From contig NZ_WJXZ01000004.1 in assembly GCF_009668025.1 (NCBI RefSeq), forward strand, positions 372,001-436,000: 64,000 nt of DNA, given 5' to 3'. Source of the stretch: Larkinella terrae (GTDB taxonomy: Bacteria > Bacteroidota > Bacteroidia > Cytophagales > Spirosomataceae). Shown here piece after piece: positions 45,477-54,277 of this stretch. The notes beneath the pieces are model-generated. The model ran no database searches. It was not told where the DNA came from and saw nothing but the letters and a program-made list of their open reading frames with translations. The number at the start of each line of letters is the position of its first letter. The first letter of the stretch is position 1. The position numbers were made by a program, and so were the translations under genes.

Positions 45477-45484
45477 TAATTTTG
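45477..45484 (+). promoter_or_regulatory. Possible internal promoter before rpsH
   Basis: TAATTTTG followed by CAGGCC matches the Bacteroidota -7 box and lies in the 87-base gap between rpsN and rpsH. No clear -33 element is at the ideal distance. Confidence 0.45.
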
Positions 45485-45526
45485 CAGGCCATTTGAAAAA
45501 GGCATGCAGTTACTAATCAGGAGGAA

Positions 45527-45925
45527 ATGAATACTGATCCCATAGCAGATTATCTGACTCGCATCAGAAATGCGATCCGCGCCAAGCACCGGGTCGTGGA
45601 AATTCCTGCTTCCAATATAAAGAAGGAGATCACTAAGGTACTCTTTGATAAAGGCTTCATTCAGAACTATAAGTTCGATGAAACCGGTCCGCAAGGAAGT
45701 ATCAAGATTGCGCTGAAATACAATCCGGTTACGAAGCAGCCTGCGATCGTTGATTTGCAGCGCGTTAGCCGCCCGGGTCTGCGCCAATACAAAGGCGCAA
45801 CGGATATTCCGCGCATTCTGAACGGCCTCGGTGTTGCCATCGTCTCGACCTCAAAAGGCGTGATGACGGACAAGGAAGCCCGGACGCTGAACGTAGGCGG
45901 TGAAGTATTGTGTTACGTATATTAA
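45527..45925 (+). CDS. rpsH: 30S ribosomal protein S8
   Basis: This 132-aa protein starts [21 protein letters not shown] and ends [27 protein letters not shown]8 binds the central 16S domain and is the classical spc operon regulator. The start is preceded by a clear AGGAGG-like site (CAGGAGGAAATG), which is rare in this window. Confidence 0.98.
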   Translation: MNTDPIADYLTRIRNAIRAKHRVVEIPASNIKKEITKVLFDKGFIQNYKFDETGPQGSIKIALKYNPVTKQPAIVDLQRVSRPGLRQYKGATDIPRILNGLGVAIVSTSKGVMTDKEARTLNVGGEVLCYVY

Positions 45926-45934
45926 TCAGAAACT

Positions 45935-46492
45935 ATGTCACGCGTAGGTAATAAATCCATTGCACTGCCCGAGAAAGTGTCAGTTTCGGTCGAGAACGGT
46001 AACACCGTTACGGTGAAAGGTCCGAAAGGAACACTGTCGCAGAGCATCAATCCGGATATTAAGTTAGAAATCACCGACGGCGAGCTGAAAGTGGTTCGGC
46101 CGAACGACCAGAAACGCTTCAAAGCCCTCCACGGTCTGTACCGCGCTTTGGTTAACAACATGGTAACCGGCGTTAGCACGGGCTACCGTCTTGAGCTCGA
46201 AATCGTTGGGGTTGGTTACAAAGCCGTTTCGTCGAACAATGTTCTGCAATTGACGCTGGGGTACTCGCACGATATTTACGTGGCCATCCCGACCGAGCTG
46301 AACGTATCGACGGTAACAGAAAAAGGACAGAACCCGAAGGTAATTCTGGAAGGTATTGACAAACAATTGATTGGCGATGTTGCGGCCAAAATCCGCTCAT
46401 TGCGTAAAGTAGAACCGTACAAAGGAAAAGGTATCCGGTTTGTGGGCGAGAAGATTCGTCGGAAAGCGGGTAAGTCTGCTTCCAAGAAGTAA
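45935..46492 (+). CDS. rplF: 50S ribosomal protein L6
   Basis: This 185-aa protein has the duplicated L6 fold (VSVENGNTVTVKGPKGTLSQ; LQLTLGYSHDIYVAIP) and the terminal KGKGIRFVGEKIRRKAGKSA. It lies near the GTPase-associated region. Confidence 0.98.
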   Translation: MSRVGNKSIALPEKVSVSVENGNTVTVKGPKGTLSQSINPDIKLEITDGELKVVRPNDQKRFKALHGLYRALVNNMVTGVSTGYRLELEIVGVGYKAVSSNNVLQLTLGYSHDIYVAIPTELNVSTVTEKGQNPKVILEGIDKQLIGDVAAKIRSLRKVEPYKGKGIRFVGEKIRRKAGKSASKK

Positions 46493-46523
46493 TAGGTGAA
46501 CCATATAATAAGCACAGGCGAAA

Positions 46524-46880
46524 ATGGCTGTCACGAAAGCAAGCAGGAGACTGCGTATTAAGAATCATATCCGGAATAAGGTTTCCGGAACGGCTGATCA
46601 GCCCCGGCTGTCGGTTTTTCGGTCAAATGCCCGAATTTATGCCCAGATCATTGACGATGAAAAAGGCCACACGCTGGTGAGTGCTTCATCGATTGATATC
46701 AACGGGAAAGATAAAAAAGGCGTTAACGTCGAACTCGCTAAGCAAGTTGGACAGGCTCTGGCTGAGAAAGCAACTACCAGCGGTATTACCCGGGTAGTTT
46801 TTGATCGCAACGGTTATTTGTATCATGGTAAGGTGAAAGCTTTGGCCGACGGTGCCAGAGAAGGAGGCCTTCAATTTTAA
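46524..46880 (+). CDS. rplR: 50S ribosomal protein L18
   Basis: The protein is 118 aa ([66 protein letters not shown]). L18 binds 5S rRNA together with L5. Confidence 0.98.
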   Translation: MAVTKASRRLRIKNHIRNKVSGTADQPRLSVFRSNARIYAQIIDDEKGHTLVSASSIDINGKDKKGVNVELAKQVGQALAEKATTSGITRVVFDRNGYLYHGKVKALADGAREGGLQF

Positions 46881-46888
46881 GCAACACA

Positions 46889-47404
46889 ATGGTAACCAAT
46901 ACAAGACCTGCTAAAGTTAACGAGTCTGAACTGAAAGAACGCGTTGTTGCCATCAACCGCGTTGCCAAGGTAGTAAAAGGTGGTCGGCGTTTCAGCTTTG
47001 CCGCCATTATCGTTGTCGGCGATGGCAACGGTGTGGTGGGTTATGGCCTGGGCAAAGCCAACGAAGTAACGGATGCAATTGCCAAAGGAATTGAAGATGC
47101 GAAGAAAAACCTCGTACAGGTTCCTTTGCTGAAGCATACGGTTCCTCACGAAATGGAAGGTAAATTCAGCGGTGGTTTTGTACTGCTGAGACCCGCTTCT
47201 GCCGGTACGGGTGTAATCGCCGGTGGTGCAATGCGTGCGGTATTGGAAAGTGCCGGTATCCGCGACGTATTGGCCAAATCGAAAGGTTCATCCAACCCGC
47301 ACAACGTGGTGAAGGCAACCATCGACGCGCTGCTGAAAATGCGGGCTCCGCATCAGGTGGCTTTCCAGCGGAGTGTGAAGCTGAGTAAAGTTTTTAACGG
47401 ATAA
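46889..47404 (+). CDS. rpsE: 30S ribosomal protein S5
   Basis: The protein is 171 aa ([74 protein letters not shown]). S5 acts in decoding accuracy and at the mRNA entry. Confidence 0.98.
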   Translation: MVTNTRPAKVNESELKERVVAINRVAKVVKGGRRFSFAAIIVVGDGNGVVGYGLGKANEVTDAIAKGIEDAKKNLVQVPLLKHTVPHEMEGKFSGGFVLLRPASAGTGVIAGGAMRAVLESAGIRDVLAKSKGSSNPHNVVKATIDALLKMRAPHQVAFQRSVKLSKVFNG

Positions 47405-47426
47405 TATCCTTAAAACCGCAATAGAA

Positions 47427-47606
47427 ATGGGACGGGTTAAAATAACACAGGTTCGCAGCATCATTAAGCGGCCAAAAACACAGAAACTGGCGATTCAGTC
47501 GCTGGGTCTGGGCAAGATCAACCGCAGCGTTTCATTGGAATACAATGACGCCATCGGTGGGATTATCCGTAAAGTTCAACATTTAGTTACAGTAGAAGAA
47601 ATTTAA
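47427..47606 (+). CDS. rpmD: 50S ribosomal protein L30
   Basis: This 59-aa protein starts MGRVKITQVRSIIKRPKTQK and continues LAIQSLGLGKINRSVSLEYN. It is the small L30 expected between rpsE and rplO. The stop is four bases before rplO. Confidence 0.97.
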   Translation: MGRVKITQVRSIIKRPKTQKLAIQSLGLGKINRSVSLEYNDAIGGIIRKVQHLVTVEEI

Positions 47607-47610
47607 GATC

Positions 47611-48057
47611 ATGAATCTGAATACACTTAAGCCTGCGGAAGGATCTATCCAGAAGCGCAAGCGAGTAGGTCGGGGTACGGGTTCTGGCATGGGTGGTACA
47701 TCAACCCGTGGCCATAAAGGTGCCCAGTCGCGTTCCGGTTACAGCGCTAAGAAAAACTTCGAAGGTGGCCAGATGCCACTGCAGCGCCGGGTACCGAAAT
47801 TCGGCTTTAAGAACATCAATCGGGTTGAGTATAAGCCGATTAACTTAGATACCCTTCAACAGTTGATCGAAAAAGCGGGGGTTACGTCGATCGATATCGA
47901 TGTGCTGATGCAGCACGGTCTGGCTGGTAAAAATGATAAAATCAAAATTCTGAGCCGGGGTGAATTAGCTGGTGCGGTGGAAGTGAAAGCCCACGGGTTT
48001 TCGCAGAAAGCAGTGGAAGCTATTGAGAAAGCAGGCGGTAAAGCAATCACGCTCTAA
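47611..48057 (+). CDS. rplO: 50S ribosomal protein L15
   Basis: The protein is 148 aa (MNLNTLKPAEGSIQKRKRVGRGTGSGMGGTSTRGHKGAQSRSGYS; GGQMPLQRRVPKFGF), with the basic glycine-rich N-terminal extension typical of L15. Confidence 0.98.
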   Translation: MNLNTLKPAEGSIQKRKRVGRGTGSGMGGTSTRGHKGAQSRSGYSAKKNFEGGQMPLQRRVPKFGFKNINRVEYKPINLDTLQQLIEKAGVTSIDIDVLMQHGLAGKNDKIKILSRGELAGAVEVKAHGFSQKAVEAIEKAGGKAITL

Positions 48058-48063
48058 TCAGCG

Positions 48064-48129
48064 TGCTCGTCCAACAGTAGATTTAGCCAATATTTTTTCG
48101 TAAATTTGGTGACTTTTTTCGGACGAGCA
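48064..48129 (+). promoter_or_regulatory. secY leader: long-range stem enclosing a promoter-like box
   Basis: TGCTCGTCC (48064-48072) pairs perfectly with GGACGAGCA (48121-48129). Inside the loop is TAAATTTG (48101-48108), a perfect -7 match without an ideal -33. The secY start lies 14 bases after the stem. Confidence 0.45.
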
Positions 48130-48142
48130 GCTTGATACACTA

Positions 48143-49456
48143 ATGAAACGATTCATCACGACCCTTCAGAATATTTTTTCGATTGAGGAACTGAGGACCC
48201 GCATTCTCAACACGTTGTTGTTTGTGACGGTTTTCCGATTCGGTTCTCAAATCGTACTGCCCGGCGTTGATCCGAGCAAATTGAATCTGACTCCGCAAGG
48301 GTTGCTGGGATTGCTCGATACCTTTTTGGGTGGAGCGTATAGCAAGGCATCGATTTTTGCGTTGGGTATCATGCCGTACATTTCGGCATCGATTGCCATT
48401 CAGTTATTGACGTTGGCGCTGCCTTACTTTCAGAAAATGCAGAAAGAAGGCGAATCGGGTCGGAAACGGTTGAATCAGATCACCCGCGTTCTGACCATTT
48501 TCGTTACCGCAGCGCAGGCCATTACGTACTTGACAACGACGATTCCGAACGAAGCCATCATGGTTAGTCCGGCAACTTTCCGAATTGTCTCGGTTTTCAT
48601 CCTGACCGCCGGTACAATTTTCTGTATGTGGCTCGGGGAACGCATCACGGACAAAGGAATTGGTAACGGTATTTCCATGCTGATTATGATCGGAATCGTA
48701 TCCCGGTTTCCAGGTGCGGTTTACGGTGAAGCCTTATCACGCGGTTCGGCCGGAGCATTGCTTTTTGTGCTGGAAATCGTTGCCCTGTTCTTTGTTGTCA
48801 TGGGCGCCGTTGTGCTGACGCAGGCGGTTCGCCGGATTCCGATTCAGTATGCGAAGCAGGTCGTTGGAAATAAAGTAGTGGGTGGTCAGCGCCAGTATCT
48901 GCCATTGAAGCTGAATGCTGCGGGTGTAATGCCCATCATTTTTGCCCAGGCACTGATGTTCGTTCCCTCGCTGGTAGCTTCATTGTTCGCCGAGAAGAGT
49001 GATTTCGCCGGATCGGTACAAACGGTTTTTGCTGATTATACGTCCTGGCAGTATAACGTGTTGTTTGCATTTCTGATTATCGTCTTTACGTTTTTCTACA
49101 CGGCGATTTCGGTAAACCCGAATCAGATTGCGGACGATATGAGACGGAGCGGAGGTTTTATTCCGGGTGTAAAACCGGGTTTTATGACTTCCGAATACAT
49201 CGGTCAGGTATTGGACCGCATTACGCTACCGGGCGCCCTTATGCTGGCAATTGTGGCTATTCTGCCAGCTATTGCTTCGCTGCTTGGAATGACCCGCGCT
49301 TTCTCGCAGTTCTTCGGAGGTACATCGCTGTTGATTATGGTGGGTGTGGTTCTGGATACGCTGCAGCAAGTTGAAAGCTACCTGTTGATGCGTCGTTACG
49401 AAGGCCTGATGCAGTCAGGACGGGTAACGGGGCGCACGGAGAGCATAACGGCTTAA
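48143..49456 (+). CDS. secY: Preprotein translocase subunit SecY
   Basis: This 437-aa protein has ten predicted membrane helices. Signature segments are FGSQIVLPGVDP near the start, MPYISASIAIQLLTLALPYFQKMQKEGESGRKRLNQITR (cytoplasmic loop and plug region) and KLNAAGVMPIIFAQALMFVPS. SecY is the channel of the Sec translocon in the inner membrane. map follows five bases after its stop. Confidence 0.98.
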   Translation: MKRFITTLQNIFSIEELRTRILNTLLFVTVFRFGSQIVLPGVDPSKLNLTPQGLLGLLDTFLGGAYSKASIFALGIMPYISASIAIQLLTLALPYFQKMQKEGESGRKRLNQITRVLTIFVTAAQAITYLTTTIPNEAIMVSPATFRIVSVFILTAGTIFCMWLGERITDKGIGNGISMLIMIGIVSRFPGAVYGEALSRGSAGALLFVLEIVALFFVVMGAVVLTQAVRRIPIQYAKQVVGNKVVGGQRQYLPLKLNAAGVMPIIFAQALMFVPSLVASLFAEKSDFAGSVQTVFADYTSWQYNVLFAFLIIVFTFFYTAISVNPNQIADDMRRSGGFIPGVKPGFMTSEYIGQVLDRITLPGALMLAIVAILPAIASLLGMTRAFSQFFGGTSLLIMVGVVLDTLQQVESYLLMRRYEGLMQSGRVTGRTESITA

Positions 49457-49461
49457 AAGAA

Positions 49462-50274
49462 ATGATTTACCTGAAGTCGGACGCCGAAATAGAACTGATT
49501 AAAATCAGTGGGCAGGTTCTTGGTAAAGCACATGCTGAAGTAGCTAAGCGGATTCGTCCGGGAGTTACTACGAAAGAACTGGATCGTGTGGCCGAGGAAT
49601 ACATCCGTGACAATGGCGGTATTCCTTCTTTCAAAGGTTTTAATAATTTCCCGGCAGCCTTGTGTATTTCGGTTAATGAAACCGTCGTACACGGTTTTCC
49701 GAGTAAATATGAGCTGAAAGAAGGCGATATTATTTCAATCGATTGTGGCGTCAAGCTAAACGGATACCACAGTGACAGTGCCTATACCTATCCGATCGGT
49801 GAAATTAGCCAGGAAGTTCGGGATCTGCTGATTCGCACGAAACAGTCGCTGTATTGCGGAATCGAAAAGGCGATTGAAGGGAACCGGATTGGTGATATCG
49901 GATATGCCGTTCAAAGCCACGTGGAGAAGTTTGGTTATTCGGTGGTTCGGGAGTTAGTGGGACACGGCCTTGGCAAGAGCCTGCACGAAAGCCCGGAAGT
50001 ACCGAATTACGGCAAACGGGGGCAAGGCGTCAAGCTGAAAGAAGGCATGGTAATCGCCATCGAACCAATGGTGAACCTCGGCAAGAAAAACATTGTTCAG
50101 GAACGCGATGGCTGGACCATTCGGACCGCTGACCGGAAGCAATCCGCTCATTATGAGCATTCGGTGGCGATTCGGAAAGGGCAGGCCGAAATTCTGACTA
50201 CGTTCCAGTACATTGAAGAAGTAACGGCGAATACCAGCTTAATGATTGAAGTCAACGAAGTGACCATAGCGTAA
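49462..50274 (+). CDS. map: Methionine aminopeptidase, type I
   Basis: This 270-aa protein has the five metal ligands in place: two Asp in IDCGVKLNGYHSDSAYT, His in GHGLGKSLHESPEVPNYG, Glu in GMVIAIEPM and Glu in HYEHSVAI. It removes initiator methionine from new proteins. The location between secY and infA is standard. Confidence 0.97.
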   Translation: MIYLKSDAEIELIKISGQVLGKAHAEVAKRIRPGVTTKELDRVAEEYIRDNGGIPSFKGFNNFPAALCISVNETVVHGFPSKYELKEGDIISIDCGVKLNGYHSDSAYTYPIGEISQEVRDLLIRTKQSLYCGIEKAIEGNRIGDIGYAVQSHVEKFGYSVVRELVGHGLGKSLHESPEVPNYGKRGQGVKLKEGMVIAIEPMVNLGKKNIVQERDGWTIRTADRKQSAHYEHSVAIRKGQAEILTTFQYIEEVTANTSLMIEVNEVTIA

Positions 50275-50277
50275 CGA

Positions 50278-50496
50278 ATGGCAAAACAGACATCCATCGA
50301 ACAAGACGGTACCATTGTAGAAGCACTCTCTAATGCCATGTTTCGGGTACAACTCGAAAATAAGCACGAGGTGATTGCGCATATTTCCGGGAAAATGCGG
50401 ATGAATTACATTAAAATTTTACCGGGTGACCGCGTAAAACTGGAAATGTCTCCGTACGATCTCACCAAAGCAAGAATTGTTTATCGGTATAAATAA
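50278..50496 (+). CDS. infA: Translation initiation factor IF-1
   Basis: The protein is 72 aa ([72 protein letters not shown] condensed to the S1/OB fold), the full-length IF-1 that blocks the A site during initiation. Confidence 0.97.
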   Translation: MAKQTSIEQDGTIVEALSNAMFRVQLENKHEVIAHISGKMRMNYIKILPGDRVKLEMSPYDLTKARIVYRYK

Positions 50497-50580
50497 GGTT
50501 TAAAGTTTGTGGTTGATGGTTTACGGTAGGCTGATGCAGTGTACCGAAAACCGGAAACCGAGGACTGAAAACCGTAAAAC
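50497..50580. repeat. Heptad-phased spacer between infA and rpmJ
   Basis: The left units from 50497 are GGTTTAA, AGTTTGT, GGTTGAT, GGTTTAC, GGTAGGC. The right units from 50543 are ACCGAAA, ACCGGAA, ACCGAGG, ACTGAAA, ACCGTAA. Both keep a strict 7-nt period, and the two sides have complementary composition (GGTTT against AAACC). Confidence 0.65.
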
Positions 50581-50592
50581 GGAGTCGAACTC

Positions 50593-50709
50593 ATGAAAGT
50601 CAAGGCGTCTATCAAAAAGCGCAGCGCTGAATGTAAAGTGATTCGCCGGAAGGGCAAGCTTTACGTTATTAACAAGAAGAATCCAAGGTATAAACAAAGA
50701 CAAGGATAA
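50593..50709 (+). CDS. rpmJ: 50S ribosomal protein L36 (zinc-free form)
   Basis: This 38-aa protein starts [20 protein letters not shown] and ends [12 protein letters not shown]. Only Cys14 of the usual Cys3-His zinc site remains (Ser11, Lys27 and Tyr33 replace the others), so it should fold without zinc. The location between infA and rpsM is standard. Confidence 0.97.
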   Translation: MKVKASIKKRSAECKVIRRKGKLYVINKKNPRYKQRQG

Positions 50710-50718
50710 TCACTGAAT

Positions 50719-51096
50719 ATGGCACGTATTGCAGGGGTTGATATTCCCGACCGGAAACGCGGTGAAATTTCGTTGACTTACATTTTTGGCATTGGCCGTA
50801 GCTCAGCGCAGAAGATTCTGACCAAAGCAGGTGTTTCTCTGGATAAGAAAGTGAGCGAGTGGAACGACGAAGAGTCGAACGCCATTCGTACCATCATTAG
50901 CTCAGAACACAAGGTGGAAGGAGCGCTGAAATCGGAAGTCCAATTGAACATCAAACGCTTGATGGACATTGGTTGCTACCGCGGACTGCGCCACCGGAAA
51001 GGTCTGCCGGTTCGTGGTCAACACACGAAAAATAACTCCCGTACCCGGAAAGGGAAACGTAAGACGGTAGCAAATAAGAAGAAAGCAACTAAATAA
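50719..51096 (+). CDS. rpsM: 30S ribosomal protein S13
   Basis: The protein is 125 aa ([63 protein letters not shown]). S13 contacts tRNA and the 50S bridge in the 30S head. Confidence 0.98.
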   Translation: MARIAGVDIPDRKRGEISLTYIFGIGRSSAQKILTKAGVSLDKKVSEWNDEESNAIRTIISSEHKVEGALKSEVQLNIKRLMDIGCYRGLRHRKGLPVRGQHTKNNSRTRKGKRKTVANKKKATK

Positions 51097-51099
51097 TAG

Positions 51100-51179
51100 G
51101 GTTTAAGGTTTGAGGTTTAAGTTTTAAAGAGACCAGGTAATCGGACCTTTAAATCTTAAACTTCAGACATTAAACGATC
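51100..51179. repeat. Heptad-phased hairpin between rpsM and rpsK
   Basis: The left arm has units GGTTTAA, GGTTTGA, GGTTTAA, GTTTTAA (51100-51127). The right arm (51145-51179) has ACCTTTA, AATCTTA, AACTTCA, GACATTA, AACGATC. Over 30 positions the arms are complementary at 25, so a long hairpin is likely. Confidence 0.75.
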
Positions 51180-51188
51180 AACTGAAAA

Positions 51189-51584
51189 ATGGCTCAGGCA
51201 AAACGCAAAGATAAAGCGAAAAAACGGGTAGTAGTGGTTGAACCCGTTGGGCAGGTTCACATTCGGGCTTCGTTCAATAACATCATCATTTCAATCACGA
51301 ACAGCTCCGGGCAAGTAATCTCGTGGGCATCGGCAGGTAAAATGGGCTTTAAAGGTTCCAAGAAAAACACGCCGTATGCTGCTCAGACTGCCGCTCAGAA
51401 CTGCGCTACCGTAGCCCACGATCTGGGTATGCGCAAAGCAGAAGTGTTTGTGAAAGGTCCCGGTTCGGGTCGTGAATCCGCCATCCGGACAATTCAAAAC
51501 ACCGGCATCGAAGTAATGTCGATCAAAGACATTACGCCACTGCCACACAATGGCTGCCGCCCTCCGAAACGCCGTCGCGTTTAA
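51189..51584 (+). CDS. rpsK: 30S ribosomal protein S11
   Basis: The protein is 131 aa ([64 protein letters not shown]; terminal [11 protein letters not shown]). S11 lies in the 30S platform. Confidence 0.98.
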   Translation: MAQAKRKDKAKKRVVVVEPVGQVHIRASFNNIIISITNSSGQVISWASAGKMGFKGSKKNTPYAAQTAAQNCATVAHDLGMRKAEVFVKGPGSGRESAIRTIQNTGIEVMSIKDITPLPHNGCRPPKRRRV

Positions 51585-51694
51585 TCGTTCATTCTCAGTT
51601 ATGCGGTTCACTGTAGAGAAACCGCTTCATCCAATGAATACGGACAGGTGACATTGAGTTGTGTCTGTTCATTTCTATTCATTATTAGCTTACA
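51585..51694 (+). promoter_or_regulatory. rpsD leader with hairpins
   Basis: The 110-base gap holds GCGGTT/AACCGC (51603-51608 and 51620-51625) and a loose longer pairing between AATGAATACGGACAG and CTGTTCATT...ATTCATT further on. S4 leaders regulate the alpha operon in other bacteria, so a regulatory role is possible. Confidence 0.35.
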
Positions 51695-52300
51695 ATGGCA
51701 AGATACACAGGCCCCAAGGCCAAAATCTCCCGCAAGTTTGGTGAGCCGATTCTCGGCCCCAGCAAAGCGCTGCAAAAGAAACCTCACGCACCCGGCCAAC
51801 ACGGTCGCGGTCGGAAGCGGAAACAGTCGGAATACGCTGTTCAGCTGCAGGAAAAACAGAAAGTAAAATACATCTACGGTATTCTGGAGCGTCAGTTCCG
51901 CGGATTGTTCCATCGGGCCGTTGTGAAGCAAGGCATTACCGGTGAGAACCTGCTCAAACTCTGCGAAGCGCGTCTGGATAATACGGTTTATCGTTTAGGC
52001 ATTGCTCCGACTCGTCGGGCCGCCCGCCAGTTAGTCTCTCACAAACACATTGCCGTTGATGGCGAAGTGGTCAACATAGCTTCGTACTCCCTGAAACCGG
52101 GTCAATTGATCAGTGTTCGGGAAAAATCGAAGTCATTAGAAGCCGTTACAACCAGCCTGTCGGCCCGCAACACGAAGCGCTACAACTGGTTGGAATGGGA
52201 TCAGCAACAATTGCAGGGTGTGTTTACAAACTACCCGGAACGCGATCAGATTCCGGAGAATGTAAACGAGCAGTTGGTTGTCGAATTGTATTCTAAATAA
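51695..52300 (+). CDS. rpsD: 30S ribosomal protein S4
   Basis: The protein is 201 aa ([30 protein letters not shown]4-domain region [38 protein letters not shown]). S4 starts assembly of the 30S body and is a translational regulator of the alpha operon in model bacteria. Confidence 0.98.
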   Translation: MARYTGPKAKISRKFGEPILGPSKALQKKPHAPGQHGRGRKRKQSEYAVQLQEKQKVKYIYGILERQFRGLFHRAVVKQGITGENLLKLCEARLDNTVYRLGIAPTRRAARQLVSHKHIAVDGEVVNIASYSLKPGQLISVREKSKSLEAVTTSLSARNTKRYNWLEWDQQQLQGVFTNYPERDQIPENVNEQLVVELYSK

Positions 52301-52366
52301 TAGTTTATAGTTTGCGGTTTATAGTTTATTGGTAACCAGTAGACTATAGACCGTAAAACCATAAAC
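52301..52366. repeat. Heptad-phased hairpin between rpsD and rpoA
   Basis: The left units from 52301 are TAGTTTA, TAGTTTG, CGGTTTA, TAGTTTA, TTGGTAA. The right side (CCAGTAGACTATAGACCGTA and following) is complementary to the inner 18 bases at 15 positions and continues with AAACC-type units. Confidence 0.7.
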
Positions 52367-52398
52367 CACTTTTTTTGAACTGTTAACAACATAATCGT

Positions 52399-53388
52399 AT
52401 GTCAATATTAGCGTTCCAAATGCCCGATAAAGTTGTCATGGAGCGAGCTGACGACTTTCACGGGTTGTTTGAGTTCAAGCCACTCGAAAAGGGCTATGGC
52501 GTGACCATAGGGAATGCGTTGCGGAGAATTCTGCTGTCATCGCTGGAAGGCTATGCCATTGCCAGTGTACGATTCCCTGGCGTACTGCATGAATTCTCGT
52601 CAATAGAAGGCGTCGTTGAAGACGTGACCGAAATTATCCTGAACCTGAAAATGGTTCGGTTTAAGAAAGTTTCGGACATGGTCGACAACAAAATTACTGT
52701 TACCATTAAGAATCAGTCGGTTTTAAAAGCCGGTGATATATCAAAATTCACGGCGTCATTCGAAGTGCTGAATCCGGAACTGGAGATCTGCCACATCGAC
52801 GACACCCGTGAATTGGAAATGGAAATTCACGTTGAAAAAGGTCGGGGCTACGTTCCGGCCGACGAACCGCGTGCCAACGAACTGCCTTTCGGACATATTC
52901 CGATCGACGCCATTTATACGCCGATCAAAAACGTTCGGTACAGCGTCGAAAACACCCGGGTTGAGCAAAAAACCGACTATGAGCGGTTATTGCTGGACAT
53001 CGAAACCGACGGTTCTATTCACCCGGAAGAAGCCCTGAAAGGCGCAGCGACCATTTTGATTCAACACTTCATGCTCTTCTCCGATCAAACGATGACGTTT
53101 GAAACCGCGAAAGCCGAAGAAGATAATGTCGTTGACGAAGAAATGCTGCACATGCGGAAGCTGTTGAAAACGCCACTGGCGGATCTCGATCTGTCTGTTC
53201 GGGCTTACAACTGCTTGAAATCAGCCGATGTGAAATCCCTGGGCGACCTGGTGCGGCTGGAGATTTCAGACATGATGAAATTTAGAAACTTCGGTAAGAA
53301 GTCGCTGACTGAGTTAGAGCAGTTGGTGGCCGAAAAGAATTTGACTTTCGGCATGGATATTACTAAATACAGATTAGACGAGGACTAG
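52399..53388 (+). CDS. rpoA: DNA-directed RNA polymerase subunit alpha
   Basis: This 329-aa protein has the N-terminal dimerisation domain ([52 protein letters not shown]) and the C-terminal DNA- and activator-binding domain ([38 protein letters not shown]). It is followed by rplQ, as usual. Confidence 0.99.
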   Translation: MSILAFQMPDKVVMERADDFHGLFEFKPLEKGYGVTIGNALRRILLSSLEGYAIASVRFPGVLHEFSSIEGVVEDVTEIILNLKMVRFKKVSDMVDNKITVTIKNQSVLKAGDISKFTASFEVLNPELEICHIDDTRELEMEIHVEKGRGYVPADEPRANELPFGHIPIDAIYTPIKNVRYSVENTRVEQKTDYERLLLDIETDGSIHPEEALKGAATILIQHFMLFSDQTMTFETAKAEEDNVVDEEMLHMRKLLKTPLADLDLSVRAYNCLKSADVKSLGDLVRLEISDMMKFRNFGKKSLTELEQLVAEKNLTFGMDITKYRLDED

Positions 53389-53397
53389 TACAATACC

Positions 53398-54183
53398 ATG
53401 AGACACGGTAAAAAACATAATCACCTTAGCAGGACCCATTCCCATAGGGCGGCAATGTTGTCGAACATGGCATCCTCGCTGATTCTGAGCAAGCGCATCG
53501 AAACAACGGTTGCCAAAGCGAAAGAACTGCGGAAATACGTCGAACCCCTGCTGACCCGCGCAAAAGACGATACGTATCAGAACCGCCGGGTGCTTTTCTC
53601 GTACCTCCAGAACAAGGAGACGATGAAGGAACTGTTCAACGTTGTATCCGACAAGATTTCGAACCGGCCCGGTGGTTACACCCGGATCATCAAACTGGGA
53701 AACCGGATTGGTGATAACGCCGAAACCTGCATCATCGAGCTGGTTGACTTCAACGAAACCTTGTTGACGGCCGCATCCGAAGAACAAAAAGCAACCCGGA
53801 CCCGTCGCGGTCGTCGGAGCGGAGGTCGCAAAGCTGATGAAACCGCTGAGGCCGCACCGGTTGCTGAAGCCAAAGTAGAAGACGTTCCAGCGGCTGAAGT
53901 AGTGACGGAAGAAGCTCCGGCCGCAGCAGGAGATGATCTGGCACTGGTAGAAGGCATCGGCCCGAAAATCGCCGAAGTACTGAACGGAGCTGGTATCACG
54001 ACCTTCGCACAATTAGCCGACTCTACGCCGGAAGCTATCAAAGAAATTCTGGATAACGCCGGTTCACAATTTGCCATCCATGATGCCGGAACCTGGCCCC
54101 AACAGGCGGCTTTGGCCCGTGATGGTAAATTCGACGAGTTGAAAACCTTGCAGGATGAACTAAAAGGCGGTCGGGCTAGTTAA
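53398..54183 (+). CDS. rplQ: 50S ribosomal protein L17 fused to a helix-hairpin-helix domain
   Basis: The protein is 261 aa, about twice the usual L17 length. Residues 1-118 are L17 ([56 protein letters not shown]). A basic then Ala/Glu/Pro-rich linker (130-178) leads to a C-terminal domain at 181-261 with a helix-hairpin-helix core ([28 protein letters not shown]) and the ending [24 protein letters not shown]. This domain is also seen on other ribosomal proteins in Bacteroidota. It may bind RNA or DNA. Confidence 0.97.
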   Translation: MRHGKKHNHLSRTHSHRAAMLSNMASSLILSKRIETTVAKAKELRKYVEPLLTRAKDDTYQNRRVLFSYLQNKETMKELFNVVSDKISNRPGGYTRIIKLGNRIGDNAETCIIELVDFNETLLTAASEEQKATRTRRGRRSGGRKADETAEAAPVAEAKVEDVPAAEVVTEEAPAAAGDDLALVEGIGPKIAEVLNGAGITTFAQLADSTPEAIKEILDNAGSQFAIHDAGTWPQQAALARDGKFDELKTLQDELKGGRAS

Positions 54184-54220
54184 TTAGTCATTGTGAAGAA
54201 CGAACTCAAATACCAAACAG

Positions 54221-54253
54221 AGGGTTGACCGTAACGGGTTAACCCTTTTTTTT
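54221..54253 (+). terminator. Intrinsic terminator of the ribosomal cluster
   Basis: AGGGTTGACC...GGGTTAACCCT forms a stem with a small loop, followed by eight T (54246-54253). It ends the rplQ transcript before carA. Confidence 0.85.
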
Positions 54254-54277
54254 AACTGAAAAAATCCAGCGTAATTC

